A DNA stretch of 49,338 bases from Tsukamurella sp. 1534 (GCF_000312385.1 NZ_HE997627.1:481299-530636), one strand, 5' to 3'. Counted from the stretch's first letter, positions 1 through 9,868 are shown. Program-made: numbers and translations. The notes: generated by a model from the sequence alone, not told the origin.

Positions 1-630
1 GGTGGTCGCCGCCGTGGGCGCGTCCCCGGAGTTCGGGGGCAGCGGGGTGGGGATGCGCTGCAGGCCGGTCTCCTCGGGCTGGTCGCCGCCGACCAGGCCG
101 CCGAGCGAGCCCGACGGGGACTGCGGGGCGTCGTACCCGTACCCGTCGTCGACCGCGACATCGGCACCGTCGACGACGGTGCTCTTGGACGCCTTCTCGT
201 GGATCCCGCGACGGTTGTCGTCGGCGAGGATCGACCACGCCGGAAGGTAGACCAGCGGCGCGAGGACGTTGAACACGATGGAACGGATCGCCGAGGACGG
301 GAAGCCGATCCGGCGGTGACTGTCCGCGTCGACCACCTTGATGTCGGCGAGCATCTTGCCGGGGCTCGCGCCGAACAGGCCGTGCAGCACGATCGAGCCG
401 ATCACGGCCACTCCGGCTCCGGCGCCCAGGAACACCCAGCCCATCTCGAGGCCGGCGACGACGTTGACGATCCCGGCGATCGCGACCACCGTGGAGGCCA
501 CGCACAGGTCGGCGATGTAGGCCAGCACGCGCAGCGGGACGGGCGCGGACTCGACTCCAGGTCCTCCCCAGGCCACGCTCGTGTCGGCCCCGTACTCCTC
601 GGTGACCTGGCCCGGTGCTTGGTCTGACAT
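1..630 (-). CDS. RDD family membrane protein (C-terminus beyond window)
   Basis: The frame opens with ATG at 630 and stays open to the left edge, so the C-terminus is missing. After an N-terminal tail ending VPLRVLAYIADL (the first conserved Arg of the RDD family) come two hydrophobic stretches (about residues 36-60 and 62-85). Then follow GASPGKMLADIKVVDAD, the family's GK-LG motif region, and a third hydrophobic stretch containing LAPLVYLPAWSILADDNRRGIHEKASK, the typical RRxxHD/E-like end of the domain. A Gly/Pro/Ser-rich low-complexity tail follows. RDD proteins are small polytopic membrane proteins, some proposed to be cation antiporters; no specific role is visible here. It lies 123 nt downstream of pdxS on the same strand. 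The family call is fairly sure, the function unknown. Confidence 0.8.
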   Translation of the reverse strand, partial: MSDQAPGQVTEEYGADTSVAWGGPGVESAPVPLRVLAYIADLCVASTVVAIAGIVNVVAGLEMGWVFLGAGAGVAVIGSIVLHGLFGASPGKMLADIKVVDADSHRRIGFPSSAIRSIVFNVLAPLVYLPAWSILADDNRRGIHEKASKSTVVDGADVAVDDGYGYDAPQSPSGSLGGLVGGDQPEETGLQRIPTPLPPNSGDAPTAATT

Positions 631-753
631 CCTCCGCCTCACGTCCTGCAGTCGATATTTCCAGCGATCGTCGTCCGGCCCGGCGGCCGGTGGCGCGACG
701 CGCGCAGCCTCGACGCTAGCGCGATTCCCCCACCACCGGCAGCCGACATGCCG

Positions 754-1659
754 TCACCAGCCGCGTTCCGCCAACCGGTGCGGCTGCGGGATGTCGTCGA
801 CGTTGATGCCGACCATGGCCTCGCCGAGGCCGCGCGAGACCTCCGCGAGCTTGGCCGGGTCGTCGTAGAAGGTGGTGGCGGCGACGATCGCCTTGGCCCG
901 CTGCTCCGGGTTGCCGGACTTGAAGATGCCCGAGCCCACGAACACGCCCTCGGCGCCGAGCTGCATCATCATCGCGGCGTCGGCCGGGGTGGCGATGCCG
1001 CCGGCGGTGAACAGGGTGACGGGCAGCTTGCCGGCCTTGGCGACCTCGACCACCAGGTCGTACGGCGCCTGCAGCTCCTTGGCCGCGACGTACAGCTCGT
1101 CCTCGGGCAGCGAGGTCAGGCGGCGGATCTCGTCGCGGATCTTCCGCATGTGCGTGGTCGCGTTCGAGACGTCGCCGGTGCCGGCCTCGCCCTTGCTGCG
1201 GATCATCGCGGCGCCCTCGGTGATGCGGCGCAGCGCCTCACCGAGGTTGGTGGCGCCGCACACGAACGGCACCGTGAAGGCGAACTTGTCGATGTGGTTG
1301 CTGTAGTCCGCCGGGGTCAGGACCTCGGACTCGTCGATGTAGTCGACGCCCAGCGCCTGCAGGATCTGCGCCTCGACGAAGTGACCGATGCGGGCCTTCG
1401 CCATGACGGGGATCGAGACGGCCTCGATGATGCCGTCGATCATGTCGGGGTCGGACATGCGGCTCACGCCGCCCTGGGCGCGGATGTCGGCGGGCACGCG
1501 CTCGAGCGCCATGACCGCGACGGCGCCGGCGTCCTCGGCGATCTTCGCCTGCTCCGGGGTGACCACGTCCATGATCACGCCGCCCTTCAACATCTCGGCC
1601 ATGCCGCGCTTGACGCGCGCGGTGCCGGTGACGGGTGCGTTCTGGGGATCAGTGGACAC
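754..1659 (-). CDS. pdxS: Pyridoxal 5'-phosphate synthase, lyase subunit PdxS
   Basis: 301 residues, full length for PdxS (SNZ/PDX1), the (beta/alpha)8 subunit that condenses ribose 5-phosphate, glyceraldehyde 3-phosphate and ammonia into vitamin B6. GTG start at 1659 with AAGGAG 8 nt upstream. The N-terminal [28 protein letters not shown], the first catalytic Lys in [11 protein letters not shown] (K88) and the second in [11 protein letters not shown] (K156) are all present, as is the phosphate-binding GG-loop. The ammonia-supplying glutaminase PdxT is not next to it in this window (an RDD gene follows); in M. tuberculosis pdxT lies two genes downstream. Identification is near certain. Confidence 0.97.
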   Translation of the reverse strand: MSTDPQNAPVTGTARVKRGMAEMLKGGVIMDVVTPEQAKIAEDAGAVAVMALERVPADIRAQGGVSRMSDPDMIDGIIEAVSIPVMAKARIGHFVEAQILQALGVDYIDESEVLTPADYSNHIDKFAFTVPFVCGATNLGEALRRITEGAAMIRSKGEAGTGDVSNATTHMRKIRDEIRRLTSLPEDELYVAAKELQAPYDLVVEVAKAGKLPVTLFTAGGIATPADAAMMMQLGAEGVFVGSGIFKSGNPEQRAKAIVAATTFYDDPAKLAEVSRGLGEAMVGINVDDIPQPHRLAERGW

Positions 1660-1821
1660 TGACGGAGCTCCTTAGCGGTGGGACGTGTGAGGTACCAGTA
1701 TTCCCGATCGTCGCTCCGATGCCACGGGGTGGGTCCGGCCGTCGCGAAAATGCACCGGAGAGGACCGTCGCGACCATATAGGCCGAGGTGGACCCCTGGA
1801 GCGAAGATTCGCGAAGCGGCG

Positions 1822-3342
1822 TCAGCGCTGCCAGATCTGGGACCAGCGCAGGAATTCGCTGGCGCCGTCGGGGCTGGTCACCGTGACGCCGGAATCCAGG
1901 ACAGCCCGGTAGGAGGTTCCGCCGCTGCCGCCGGGGTTCGGGTTGAAGGCGGTGTACCCGCCCGGGACGGGGGTCGCCTGCAGGGAGATCCCGACGGTGT
2001 CTCCCACCTGCGCCGCGCGGTACACCGGCCCGGAGGCGCCGTCGCAGATCACCACGTGCGCCGGGCGGCCGCTGCCGCTGGAGGCCTCGGTGATCATCGC
2101 CGCACGCAGGGTCTCCCCGTCGCCGCAGCGGGCGTATTCGCCGACGAATCCCGCCGCGTCGGTGCCCGTCACCGTCGGCTGCGACGGGGCGCTGGGCGAC
2201 GGGGCCGCGGACGTGGGGGCGGCGATGCTCGACGGGGCCGCCACCGGCGCGCCGCCGTCGGTGTCCGAGGTCAGCCACGAGTAGCCGAGGGCGGCGAGCA
2301 CCAGCACTGCGACGAGGGCCCCGATCGCGAGCAGCAGGCCGCGGCGCGAAGCGGTGGACCGGGCCGCGGCGGGCGGGGCCGACGCGGGTGCGGGACCTCC
2401 CGCGTTCTGGACGCGGGTGTTCCGGTCGTGGGTGCCGGGCTGTGCGCCGGCGGGCGCCTGCCGCGTGAGCGCCGGTGCCGGCAGGGTGCGCGCCGGCGGC
2501 GCCGTGGCCAGCGCCGCGCGGTAGGCGGCGGCGAACTGGGCGCCGGTGGCGTACCGGTCCCCGGGCTCCTTCGCGAGCGCCCGGTGGAACACCGGGTTCA
2601 GCGCGGCGGGCAGGCCGGGGCGGTGCAGCGTGACGTCCGGGATCGGGGCGCCGAGGTGCGCCATCATCATGGCGCGGATGCCGTTGTCCGGGTAGGGCGG
2701 GCCGCCGGTGAGCAGCTCGAAAGCGGTGCACGCGAGCGAGTACAGATCGGACCTGCTGTCCAACCGCCGGCTCTCGATCGCCTCGGGCGACATGTAGGTC
2801 ATGGTGCCCATGGCCGCGCCGGTGGCGGTGAGCGAGGACGCCTCGTCGGCCGCCTTCGCGATGCCGAAGTCCACGAGCTTGACGGCGGACGGCCTGGTCG
2901 ACCCCGGATCCCCCAGCGCGAGGAGCACGTTCGCGGGTTTGACGTCCCGGTGGGTCAACCCGCGCTGCTGCCACACCGCATCCAGGGCGGCGCCGACGCC
3001 GCCGATGATGTCGCCGACCACGTCCGGATGCAGCGGCCCGTCGCGCTTGAGCACCTGCGACGCGTCGGCACCGTCGATGTACTCCATCGCGAGCCACAGC
3101 CGGTCGTCGATCGCGCCGCGGTCGTAGGCGGTCACGACGTTGGGGTGGGCGATCCCCGCCAGGACCTCGGCCTCACGCTGGAACCGCGCCGTGAACTGCG
3201 GGTCCATGCTCAGGCTGCGGGACAGCACCTTGATCGCGTCCCGTCGCGGCAGGCGCGGGTGATCCACGAGGTACACGTCCCCCATGCCACCGGATCCCAG
3301 CTTCCGGACCACGCGGTAGCCGGAGATGTCGGTCAGTTCCAC
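1822..3342 (-). CDS. Transmembrane serine/threonine protein kinase (PknB-like)
   Basis: 506 residues from GTG 3342, chosen because AAGGAGG sits just upstream and the kinase fold begins at once (ISGYRVVRKLGSGGMGDVY). A longer frame to 3426 would overlap the upstream NUDIX gene. Visible motifs: glycine loop 16-24, catalytic Lys 38 (DAIKV), HRDVKPAN with Asp 133, DFG with Asp 158, activation segment TGAAMGTMTYMSPE. A Pro/Ala-rich juxtamembrane linker follows, then one membrane segment at about 335-357 and an extracellular domain of about 150 residues with Ser/Pro/Thr linker and no PASTA repeats. This is the topology of actinobacterial receptor kinases. It lies 22 nt after the NUDIX gene inside the PIM locus; substrates cannot be inferred. 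Confidence 0.93.
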   Translation of the reverse strand: MELTDISGYRVVRKLGSGGMGDVYLVDHPRLPRRDAIKVLSRSLSMDPQFTARFQREAEVLAGIAHPNVVTAYDRGAIDDRLWLAMEYIDGADASQVLKRDGPLHPDVVGDIIGGVGAALDAVWQQRGLTHRDVKPANVLLALGDPGSTRPSAVKLVDFGIAKAADEASSLTATGAAMGTMTYMSPEAIESRRLDSRSDLYSLACTAFELLTGGPPYPDNGIRAMMMAHLGAPIPDVTLHRPGLPAALNPVFHRALAKEPGDRYATGAQFAAAYRAALATAPPARTLPAPALTRQAPAGAQPGTHDRNTRVQNAGGPAPASAPPAAARSTASRRGLLLAIGALVAVLVLAALGYSWLTSDTDGGAPVAAPSSIAAPTSAAPSPSAPSQPTVTGTDAAGFVGEYARCGDGETLRAAMITEASSGSGRPAHVVICDGASGPVYRAAQVGDTVGISLQATPVPGGYTAFNPNPGGSGGTSYRAVLDSGVTVTSPDGASEFLRWSQIWQR

Positions 3343-3364
3343 GCCGCCTCCTTCGTCGGTCGTC

Positions 3365-4399
3365 TCAGTCGATCGGGGCGGGCGAGCCGGCCGGTGCGCG
3401 GCCCGCGGCGAGGGCGGCGCGGACACCCGGCAGCAGGTCGGCGAGGGCTCGGGGGTAGACGGGGCCGGCGAGGCCCCGTATCTCGTCCTCGGTCACCCAG
3501 CGCAGCTCGTCCAGGGAGCGACGTTCCAGTTCGGTCCAGCCCGACGGTGCCGGCTCGAACCGTTCGCACGTCGCGGCGAAGAAGTACTCCACGGAGTCGA
3601 TGATGTCGCCCTCGAAGGTGAACACGGCCTCGCGGCGGAACAGGGGGCCCACGAACGACGTGGGCGGGAGGCTGCGGCCGGTCTCCTCGAGCAGTTCCCG
3701 CGACGCCGCAGCAGTGAGCTCCTCCCCCGGCTCCACGCCGCCGCCGACGGTGAACCACCAGTACCTGGTCGGCGTCTCCCCGTCGGGCACGGGCTCGTGA
3801 CCGTGGATCAGCAGGACGGCCCCGTCGGGGTCGACGAGGATGACCCGCGCCGAGACCCGGCGGCCGTCGGACTGGGCGAGCAGCGCCGCGGGTAGCAGGC
3901 CGCCGCGGTCCACGATGTCGATGTACCGCGGCATCGGGGCGGTGCCGCCGAGGTGCAGCCAGCGCACGAAGCGGCGGCCGCGGAGCGCGCGGGTGTCGCG
4001 GACCGCGTCGTTGTGGAAGCGGCGGGCCATGGTGACGCGGGTGTCGGCGTCGGCGATCTCGGCGACGAGGGACCGCGGCAGCGATTCCAGGTCGATGGCC
4101 CCGATCGCGGCGGAGAGCCGGTTCTCCATCACCTCGCGCTCGTCGAGGGGCGCGGATTCGGCGAGGTCGGCGGCGGCGCGCAGTTTCCTGCCCTCGTCGG
4201 CGGGGATGGACGCGGCCACTGCACGGGCGACGGCCGCGCGCCGGGCGAGCGCCGATTCGAGGGCCTGCATCGACAGGTCGACGCGCACGTGCAGCCGGTC
4301 GAGGCGGTGCGCGGTCTGGTAGGCCATGGCCGCCACGACGAGTACGGCCAGGACGATGAGGCCGATGACCAGCACGGTGGTCGCGGTGAGGTTCAGCAC
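3365..4399 (-). CDS. Membrane-anchored NUDIX hydrolase
   Basis: 344 residues, GTG start at 4399, 12 nt after pimA. The N-terminus holds one membrane helix (about residues 8-26), followed by a helical region rich in Ala/Arg/Glu that resembles a LemA-type coiled domain (about 30-120). The NUDIX domain lies about 180-330 with the box GGGVEPGEELTAAASRELLEETG, an exact match to GX5EX7REUXEEXGU, so the Mg-binding glutamates are intact. Position and architecture correspond to the NUDIX gene beside pimA in M. tuberculosis (Rv2609c). Substrate unknown; a membrane-associated nucleotide-sugar or nucleotide-lipid pyrophosphatase would suit the locus, but that is inference. Confidence 0.9.
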   Translation of the reverse strand: MLNLTATTVLVIGLIVLAVLVVAAMAYQTAHRLDRLHVRVDLSMQALESALARRAAVARAVAASIPADEGRKLRAAADLAESAPLDEREVMENRLSAAIGAIDLESLPRSLVAEIADADTRVTMARRFHNDAVRDTRALRGRRFVRWLHLGGTAPMPRYIDIVDRGGLLPAALLAQSDGRRVSARVILVDPDGAVLLIHGHEPVPDGETPTRYWWFTVGGGVEPGEELTAAASRELLEETGRSLPPTSFVGPLFRREAVFTFEGDIIDSVEYFFAATCERFEPAPSGWTELERRSLDELRWVTEDEIRGLAGPVYPRALADLLPGVRAALAAGRAPAGSPAPID

Positions 4400-4411
4400 G
4401 GCTCCGCCTTC

Positions 4412-5536
4412 CTAGTCGTCGATCGTCACGACCACGCCGGGCACGGCGACGGTCTCGTACACGCGGATCACCTGCTCGGCCACGACGGACCAGTCGAACC
4501 GCCATACGGCCTCGGAGGCGTGGGCGATCAGCCGGTCGCGGCGGGCGTCGTCGGACAGGAGGTCGGCGACCGCTCGGCCGAGGGCGGCACCGTCGCCCAC
4601 CGGGACCAGCAGGCCGGATTCGCCCCCGTCGAGCACCCGGGAGAACGCGTTGAGGTCGGAGGCGACGACGGCGGTGCCAGCGGCCATGGCCTCGACGAGG
4701 ACGATCCCGAAGCTCTCGCCTCCGAGGTTGGGGGCCACGTACACGTCGGCGGAGCGGAGCGCGGCGGCCTTCTCCTCGTCGGTGACGGCGCCGAGGAGGC
4801 GCAGGTGCTTCGCGAGCGGCCCGGCCTCGCGGAGCAGGCGGTCCTCGTCGCCGCGGCCGATGACGAGCACCTCGACGCCGGGGTTCGCGTCGACGATCGT
4901 GGGCAGCGCTTCGAGGAACACGGCCATGCCCTTGCGGGACTCGTCGTACCGGCCGAGGAAGAGCACCGTCTTCCCGGCGCGGGGATAGCCGGGAAGCGTG
5001 GCGCCCTCGGCGAAGTGCTGCACGTCGACGCCGTTGGGGATCTCCATCGCGTCGGAGCCCAGGGACTCCATCTGCCAGCGCCGGGCGAGTTCGGAGACGG
5101 CGATCTTGCCCCGGATCTTCTCGTGCGACGGGCGCAGCACGCTCTGGAACACGGACAGGACGAGCGACTTCTCGGTCGACGTGTGGAACGTGGCCACGAT
5201 GGGCCCGTCGGCGATGGCCAGGGCCAGCATGCCCAGGCTGGGCGCGTTGGGCTCGTGCACGTGCAGCACGTCGAAGTCGCCCTCGCGGATCCAGCGGCGC
5301 AACCGGGCGAACGCGACGGGCCCGAAGCTGAGCCGGGAGACGGACCCGTTGTAAGGGATGGCGACGGCCTTGCCCGAGGACACCGCGAACTCGGGCAGCG
5401 GGGTGTCCTTGGACGACGGGGTGAGGACGGACACCTCGTGGCCCATGCCGATGAGGACCCGGGCGAGGTCGACCACGTGGGCCTGCACGCCGCCCGCCAC
5501 GTCGAACGAGTACGGGCAGATCATCCCGATCCGCAT
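4412..5536 (-). CDS. pimA: Phosphatidyl-myo-inositol mannosyltransferase PimA
   Basis: 374 residues, GT4 family, GT-B fold. PimA transfers the first mannose from GDP-mannose to phosphatidylinositol on the cytoplasmic face of the membrane, starting PIM, lipomannan and lipoarabinomannan synthesis. The N-terminus MRIGMICPYSFDVAGGVQAHV carries the family GGVQ loop; FHTSTEKS, the acceptor-side NGVDV and the donor-binding EX7E motif in GGESFGIVLVEAMAAG are all present. ATG at 5536 directly abuts the TAG stop of patA, implying translational coupling. Gene order pgsA-patA-pimA-NUDIX is the conserved mycobacterial arrangement. Confidence 0.96.
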   Translation of the reverse strand: MRIGMICPYSFDVAGGVQAHVVDLARVLIGMGHEVSVLTPSSKDTPLPEFAVSSGKAVAIPYNGSVSRLSFGPVAFARLRRWIREGDFDVLHVHEPNAPSLGMLALAIADGPIVATFHTSTEKSLVLSVFQSVLRPSHEKIRGKIAVSELARRWQMESLGSDAMEIPNGVDVQHFAEGATLPGYPRAGKTVLFLGRYDESRKGMAVFLEALPTIVDANPGVEVLVIGRGDEDRLLREAGPLAKHLRLLGAVTDEEKAAALRSADVYVAPNLGGESFGIVLVEAMAAGTAVVASDLNAFSRVLDGGESGLLVPVGDGAALGRAVADLLSDDARRDRLIAHASEAVWRFDWSVVAEQVIRVYETVAVPGVVVTIDD

Positions 5537-6511
5537 CTACTCCCCTCCCGCGGGCCCGGACGGCCCGTCGCCCAGGATGCGGTCGCGGCGCGCCTGTGAC
5601 CAGTCGGCCTCCCACAGCGGCTGCAGCATGTGCCAGTCGGCGGGGTGCCGGGCGATGTTCTTCTCGAAGGCGTGGGCCAGGCGCTGTGTGGCGTCGCCGA
5701 TGCCGCCGGTGACGTCGATCGGATCGCCGGAGCTGAAGCCCCATTTGTCGCCCTCGAACCAGCAGTGCACGGGCAGCAGCGGCGCGCCGGTGTCGATGGC
5801 GAGCTTGGCGGGGCCCGCGGGCATCCGGGTGCGCTCGCCGAAGAAGGTGACGGGCACGCCGTGCCGGGCGAGGTCGCGTTCGCCGAGCAGGCAGATGGGC
5901 CGGCCCTCGCGGAGCCGTTGCGCGAGGGCCTGCATGGGCGGTTCCTCGCCGCCGGAGAGCGGGAAGATCTCGAAGCCGAGGGATTCGCGGTATTCCACGA
6001 ACCGCTGGAACAGGGATTCGGGTTTCAGCCGTTCGGCGACGGTGGCGAACCGGCCGTACGTCTGGGCCAGCCACACGCCGGCCATGTCCCAGTTGCCGCT
6101 GTGCGGCAGCGCCAGCACCGCACCCGTCCCGGCGGCCATCGCCTCGTGCACCGATGGCGCGTCGACGAACCTGTCGAGGTCGCGCCCCAGCTTCTCCAGG
6201 TCCATCGCCGGGAGCCGGAACGACTCCCGCCAGTACCTGGCGTAGGACCGGGCCGAGTCCTCGATCAGGCTCTGCGGCACCGCATCCGGGGTCGTGCCGA
6301 GGACGCGGGCGAGGTTCTTGCGCAGCTGGGTGTTCTCGCCGCGGGCGCCGAGGCGTCCGCCGAGGTCGTCGATGAGGAACTTCGCCGCGGGCTCGGGAAT
6401 CCGCTTGGTGACGGCCCAGCCCGCGCGGTACGCGAGGTCGGCCGCCTCCTCACGGGGATTGACGGTGCGCGGGTCCACCAGCCGGGGCCGCAGGGAGCGG
6501 AGATCGATCAC
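5537..6511 (-). CDS. patA: Phosphatidylinositol mannoside acyltransferase PatA-like
   Basis: 324 residues, LpxL/HtrB-type lysophospholipid acyltransferase family; in mycobacteria PatA acylates the 2-linked mannose of PIM1/PIM2. The HX4D catalytic motif is seen as PHSGNWD, followed by LLGERDLARHGVPVTFFG, the conserved Glu region. Start: GTG at 6511 (VIDLRSLRPRL) overlaps the pgsA stop by GTGA. Much longer upstream reading would run through pgsA and is a shadow. The next gene pimA starts immediately after the TAG stop. Function is inferred from family plus exact synteny. Confidence 0.93.
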   Translation of the reverse strand: MIDLRSLRPRLVDPRTVNPREEAADLAYRAGWAVTKRIPEPAAKFLIDDLGGRLGARGENTQLRKNLARVLGTTPDAVPQSLIEDSARSYARYWRESFRLPAMDLEKLGRDLDRFVDAPSVHEAMAAGTGAVLALPHSGNWDMAGVWLAQTYGRFATVAERLKPESLFQRFVEYRESLGFEIFPLSGGEEPPMQALAQRLREGRPICLLGERDLARHGVPVTFFGERTRMPAGPAKLAIDTGAPLLPVHCWFEGDKWGFSSGDPIDVTGGIGDATQRLAHAFEKNIARHPADWHMLQPLWEADWSQARRDRILGDGPSGPAGGE

Positions 6512-7182
6512 GCCTCGCCCTCCTCCGCCGGCGGGGCCTGCGGGTTCGGCGCCGCGCCCGGTAGGGGCAGCAGCTCGGTGGCGCCGGGCGAGTTCCGCAC
6601 GGTGAGGGCGCGCTGCACGACGGTGACGATGGAGGTGGCGGCGAGCAGCCACATGGCGACGTGGATCGCCCACCACAGGCCGAGGCCGGTGAAGCCCGCG
6701 CCCACGAGCACGATGATGAGGCGCTCGGGACGTTCGATCCAGCCACCGTCGCCCTTGAGCCCGGACGCCTCGGCCCGGGCCTTGGCGTAGCTGATCACCT
6801 GCGAGGTGACCAGGCAGATCAGGGTGGCGATCAGCAGGTTGTAGCGGTTGTCCTCGGTGAACACCGCCCACCAGGCCAGCCCGGCGAACACGGCACCGTC
6901 GGCGATGCGGTCGCAGGTGGCGTCCAGCCAGGCCCCGAACCGGGTGCCGCCCCCGCGCACGCGCGCCATGGCGCCGTCCAGCATGTCGAACATGACGAAG
7001 AACCAGATGACCAGCGTGCCGACGAACAGGTGGTCGGCGGGGAAGAGCCACAGCGCCGCGGTCACCGAGCAGACGGTGCCGAACAGCGTCACGGCGTCGG
7101 GGGTCAGCCCGGTCCTGATCAGCACCTTCGCGATGGGATGCGTGACCGTGGAGACGGCCTCGCGGCTGAAGATCGCAGACAC
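6508..7182 (-). CDS. pgsA: Phosphatidylinositol phosphate synthase PgsA
   Basis: 224 residues. CDP-alcohol phosphatidyltransferase motif DGX2ARX8GX3DX3D is complete in the stretch beginning DMLDGAMARV and ending GAWLDATCDRIAD. Five or six membrane helices follow the amphipathic N-terminus. In mycobacteria this enzyme condenses CDP-diacylglycerol with inositol 1-phosphate. GTG at 7182 directly follows the TAG stop of the HIT gene, and the TGA stop overlaps the patA start (GTGA). This tight packing marks an operon HIT-pgsA-patA-pimA. Confidence 0.95.
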   Translation of the reverse strand: MSAIFSREAVSTVTHPIAKVLIRTGLTPDAVTLFGTVCSVTAALWLFPADHLFVGTLVIWFFVMFDMLDGAMARVRGGGTRFGAWLDATCDRIADGAVFAGLAWWAVFTEDNRYNLLIATLICLVTSQVISYAKARAEASGLKGDGGWIERPERLIIVLVGAGFTGLGLWWAIHVAMWLLAATSIVTVVQRALTVRNSPGATELLPLPGAAPNPQAPPAEEGEA

Positions 7183-7734
7183 CTAGACCTCCTCCCAGGC
7201 CTTCGCCATCAGCGCCCGGGTCTGTCCCAGCAGCTGCGGCATCACCTTAGTGCCCGAGAGCACCGTGATGTAGTTCGCGTCGCCGGGCCAGCGGGGCACG
7301 ATGTGCTGGTGCAGGTGCTCGGCGATGGACCCGCCGCCGGAGCGTCCCAGGTTGAAACCCACGTTGAACGCGGCCGGCCGCGAGATCCGCTTGATCACCC
7401 GAATCGTCTTCTGGGTGAGCTTGATCAGCTCGAAGGCCTCGTCGTCGGTGAGTTCCTCGAGATCCGCGACCTGCCGGTACGGGACCACCATGCAGTGGCC
7501 GGGGTTGTACGGGAACAGGTTCAGGACCACGTAGCAGTGCTCCCCGCGGGCCACGATCAGCCCGTCCTCGTCGGCCAGTTTGGGGATCTCGAGGAACGCG
7601 GTGCTGCCCTCGGGCACGGGAGGGGAATCGACGAGGTACTGCATGCGGTACGGCGTCCACAGCCGCTCGATGGTCTCGTCGCCGTCGCCCACGCCGAAAT
7701 CGCGGTGGCTGCCGGGGCTCTCGTCGTCCGTCAT
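7183..7734 (-). CDS. HIT-family AP4A phosphorylase / hydrolase
   Basis: 183 residues. The histidine triad is clear in GGSIAEHLHQHIVPRW (HxHxHxx), preceded by the nucleotide-binding YVVLNLFPYNPGHCMVVPYR. Homologue of the HIT protein encoded between thrS and pgsA in M. tuberculosis (Rv2613c), which is a diadenosine tetraphosphate phosphorylase. The N-terminal extension of about 40 residues (acidic, then WTPYRMQYL) is usual for this subgroup. It lies 31 nt after thrS; threonyl-tRNA synthetase can make AP4A, so the neighbourhood makes sense. Exact activity (phosphorylase or hydrolase) is from homology only. Confidence 0.92.
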   Translation of the reverse strand: MTDDESPGSHRDFGVGDGDETIERLWTPYRMQYLVDSPPVPEGSTAFLEIPKLADEDGLIVARGEHCYVVLNLFPYNPGHCMVVPYRQVADLEELTDDEAFELIKLTQKTIRVIKRISRPAAFNVGFNLGRSGGGSIAEHLHQHIVPRWPGDANYITVLSGTKVMPQLLGQTRALMAKAWEEV

Positions 7735-7765
7735 CGGTCCCTCCTCCCTCGTCGTGGTCCGGCCG

Positions 7766-9799
7766 TCAGGGGGTGACGACGGTGCCCAGCAGCTCCGCGG
7801 TCGGCGATTGGTTGCGCCGCGCGCGGATCCACTCCGCGATCTTCTGCACGGCCTCGTCGACGGGCACCTCGTTGACCTGGGTGCCGTCGCGGAAGCGGAA
7901 GCTCACGGCGCCGGCTTCGCGGTCCCGTTCGCCGGCCAGCAGCATGAACGGCACCTTCTGCGTGGTGTGGTTGCGGATCTTCTTCTGCATCCGGTCGTCG
8001 CTGTGGTCGACGTGGGCGCGGATCCCCTCGGCGCGGAGCTTGCGCACCACGGTCTCGAGGTGGTCGCCGAACTGCTCGGCCACGGGGATGCCGATCACCT
8101 GCTCGGGCGCGAGCCACGCCGGGAAGGCGCCGGCGTAGTGCTCGGTGAGCACGCCGAAGAACCGCTCGATGGACCCGAACAGCGCGCGGTGGATCATCAC
8201 GGGACGCTGTTTGGTGCCGTCGGAGGCGGTGTACTCCAGCTGGAACCGCTCGGGCAGGTTGAAGTCGAGCTGGATCGTGGACATCTGCCAGGTCCGGCCG
8301 AGGGCGTCCTTGGCCTGCACGGAGATCTTCGGGCCGTAGAAGGCGGCGCCGCCCGGGTCCGGTACCAGGTCCAGGCCCGAGGCCTCGGCCACCTGGCGCA
8401 GGGTTTCGGTGGCCTCCTCCCACACGTCGTCCGCGCCCACGTACTTCTGCGGGTCCTTGGTCGAGAGCTCCAGGTAGAAGTCGTCGAGGCCGTAGTCCTT
8501 GAGCAGCGACAGCACGAACTTCAGCGTCGAGGTGAGTTCCTCGTGCATCTGCTCCTTGGTGCAGTAGATGTGCGCATCGTCCTGCGTCATGCCCCGCACG
8601 CGGGTGAGCCCGTGGATCACGCCGGACTTCTCGTACCGGTACACGGAGCCGAACTCGAAGAGCCGCAACGGTAGTTCGCGGTAGGAGCGGCCGCGGGCCC
8701 CGAAGATCAGGTTGTGCATCGGGCAGTTCATCGGCTTGACGTAGTAGTCCTGGCCGGGCTTCTTGAGGGTGCCGTCCTCGTCGTACTCGGCGTCGAGGTG
8801 CATCGCCGGGAACATGCCGTCCTTGTACCAGTCCAGGTGGCCGGACACCTCGTAGAGCGTGCTCTTGGTCAGGTGCGGGGTGTTGACGAACTCGTATCCG
8901 GCGTCCACGTGGCGCTGCCGCGAGTACTCCTCGAGTTCCTTGCGGATGACGCCGCCCTTGGGGTGGAACACGGGCAGGCCGGAGCCCAGCTCGTCGGGGA
9001 AGCTGAACAGGTCCAGTTCGGCGCCGAGCCGGCGGTGGTCGCGCTTCTCGGCCTCGGCGAGCAACTCGAGGTACTCGTCCTGCGCCTCCTGCGATTCCCA
9101 GGCGGTGCCGTAAACGCGCTGCAGATCGGCGTTGTTCTGGTCGCCGCGCCAGTAGGCCGCGGAACTACGGGTGAGCTTCACGGCGGGGATGTACTTGGTG
9201 GTGGGCACGTGCGGGCCGCGGCACAGGTCACCCCAGATCCGTTCCCCGGTACGGGGATTGAGGTTGTCGTAGGCGGTCAGCTCGCCGCCGCCGACCTCCA
9301 TGACCTCGCTGTCCTCGGCGGCGCCCTTGTCGTCGATGAGCTCCAGCTTGTAGGGCTCACCGCCGAGCTCGGCGCGGGCCTCGTCCTTGCTCGCGTAGAC
9401 GCGGCGGCTGAACTTCTGCCCCGACTTGATGATCTGCTTCATCTTCTTCTCGAGGCCCTTGAGGTCCTCGGGGGTGAAGGGCTCGGCGACGTCGAAGTCG
9501 TAGTAGAAGCCGTCCTTGATGGGCGGGCCGATGCCCAGCTTGGCGCCGGGGAAGCCGTCCTGCACCGCCTGGGCGAGGACGTGCGCGGCCGAGTGCCGGA
9601 TCACGCTGCGGCCGTCCTCCGTGTTCGCCGCGACGGCCTCGACCTCGGTGTCAGCGTCCGGGACCCAGCTGAGGTCCTTGAGGGTGCCGTCGGTCGTCTT
9701 CACCACGACGATCGCCTCGGGCCCCTTGTTGGGGAGGTCGAGCTCGCGCATGGCAGCCCCGGCGGCGGTGCCCGCCGGGACGACGAAGGTGGTGCTCAC
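7766..9799 (-). CDS. thrS: Threonyl-tRNA synthetase
   Basis: 677 residues from GTG 9799, preferred over the ATG at 9814 because AGGAG lies 5-6 nt upstream of the GTG. Order: TGS domain (about 1-70), editing domain with [10 protein letters not shown], then the class II catalytic core. Zinc ligands appear in [12 protein letters not shown], in QDDAHIYC and in IHRALFGS. Motif 2 is [11 protein letters not shown] and motif 3 [13 protein letters not shown]; the anticodon-binding domain is C-terminal. Upstream spacing of 69 nt suggests its own promoter; a TAGGAT hexamer at 9859-9864 (minus strand) is a possible -10. No T-box leader fits in that space. Confidence 0.97.
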   Translation of the reverse strand: MSTTFVVPAGTAAGAAMRELDLPNKGPEAIVVVKTTDGTLKDLSWVPDADTEVEAVAANTEDGRSVIRHSAAHVLAQAVQDGFPGAKLGIGPPIKDGFYYDFDVAEPFTPEDLKGLEKKMKQIIKSGQKFSRRVYASKDEARAELGGEPYKLELIDDKGAAEDSEVMEVGGGELTAYDNLNPRTGERIWGDLCRGPHVPTTKYIPAVKLTRSSAAYWRGDQNNADLQRVYGTAWESQEAQDEYLELLAEAEKRDHRRLGAELDLFSFPDELGSGLPVFHPKGGVIRKELEEYSRQRHVDAGYEFVNTPHLTKSTLYEVSGHLDWYKDGMFPAMHLDAEYDEDGTLKKPGQDYYVKPMNCPMHNLIFGARGRSYRELPLRLFEFGSVYRYEKSGVIHGLTRVRGMTQDDAHIYCTKEQMHEELTSTLKFVLSLLKDYGLDDFYLELSTKDPQKYVGADDVWEEATETLRQVAEASGLDLVPDPGGAAFYGPKISVQAKDALGRTWQMSTIQLDFNLPERFQLEYTASDGTKQRPVMIHRALFGSIERFFGVLTEHYAGAFPAWLAPEQVIGIPVAEQFGDHLETVVRKLRAEGIRAHVDHSDDRMQKKIRNHTTQKVPFMLLAGERDREAGAVSFRFRDGTQVNEVPVDEAVQKIAEWIRARRNQSPTAELLGTVVTP

Positions 9800-9868
9800 A
9801 GTGCTCCTCATCATGTGGCGGGCGGCATACCTGGCCGCACGCGGTTGTCATCCACTCGATCCTATCGG

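Noticed and set aside
748-1662. Long plus-strand frame of 304 codons opposite pdxS
   Set aside because: It is the antisense shadow of pdxS; His/Arg/Gly/Val-rich composition and no family resemblance.
3342-3426. Longer N-terminus for the Ser/Thr kinase from 3426
   Set aside because: It would overlap the NUDIX gene by about 60 nt, and the GTG at 3342 has an AAGGAGG at the right distance.
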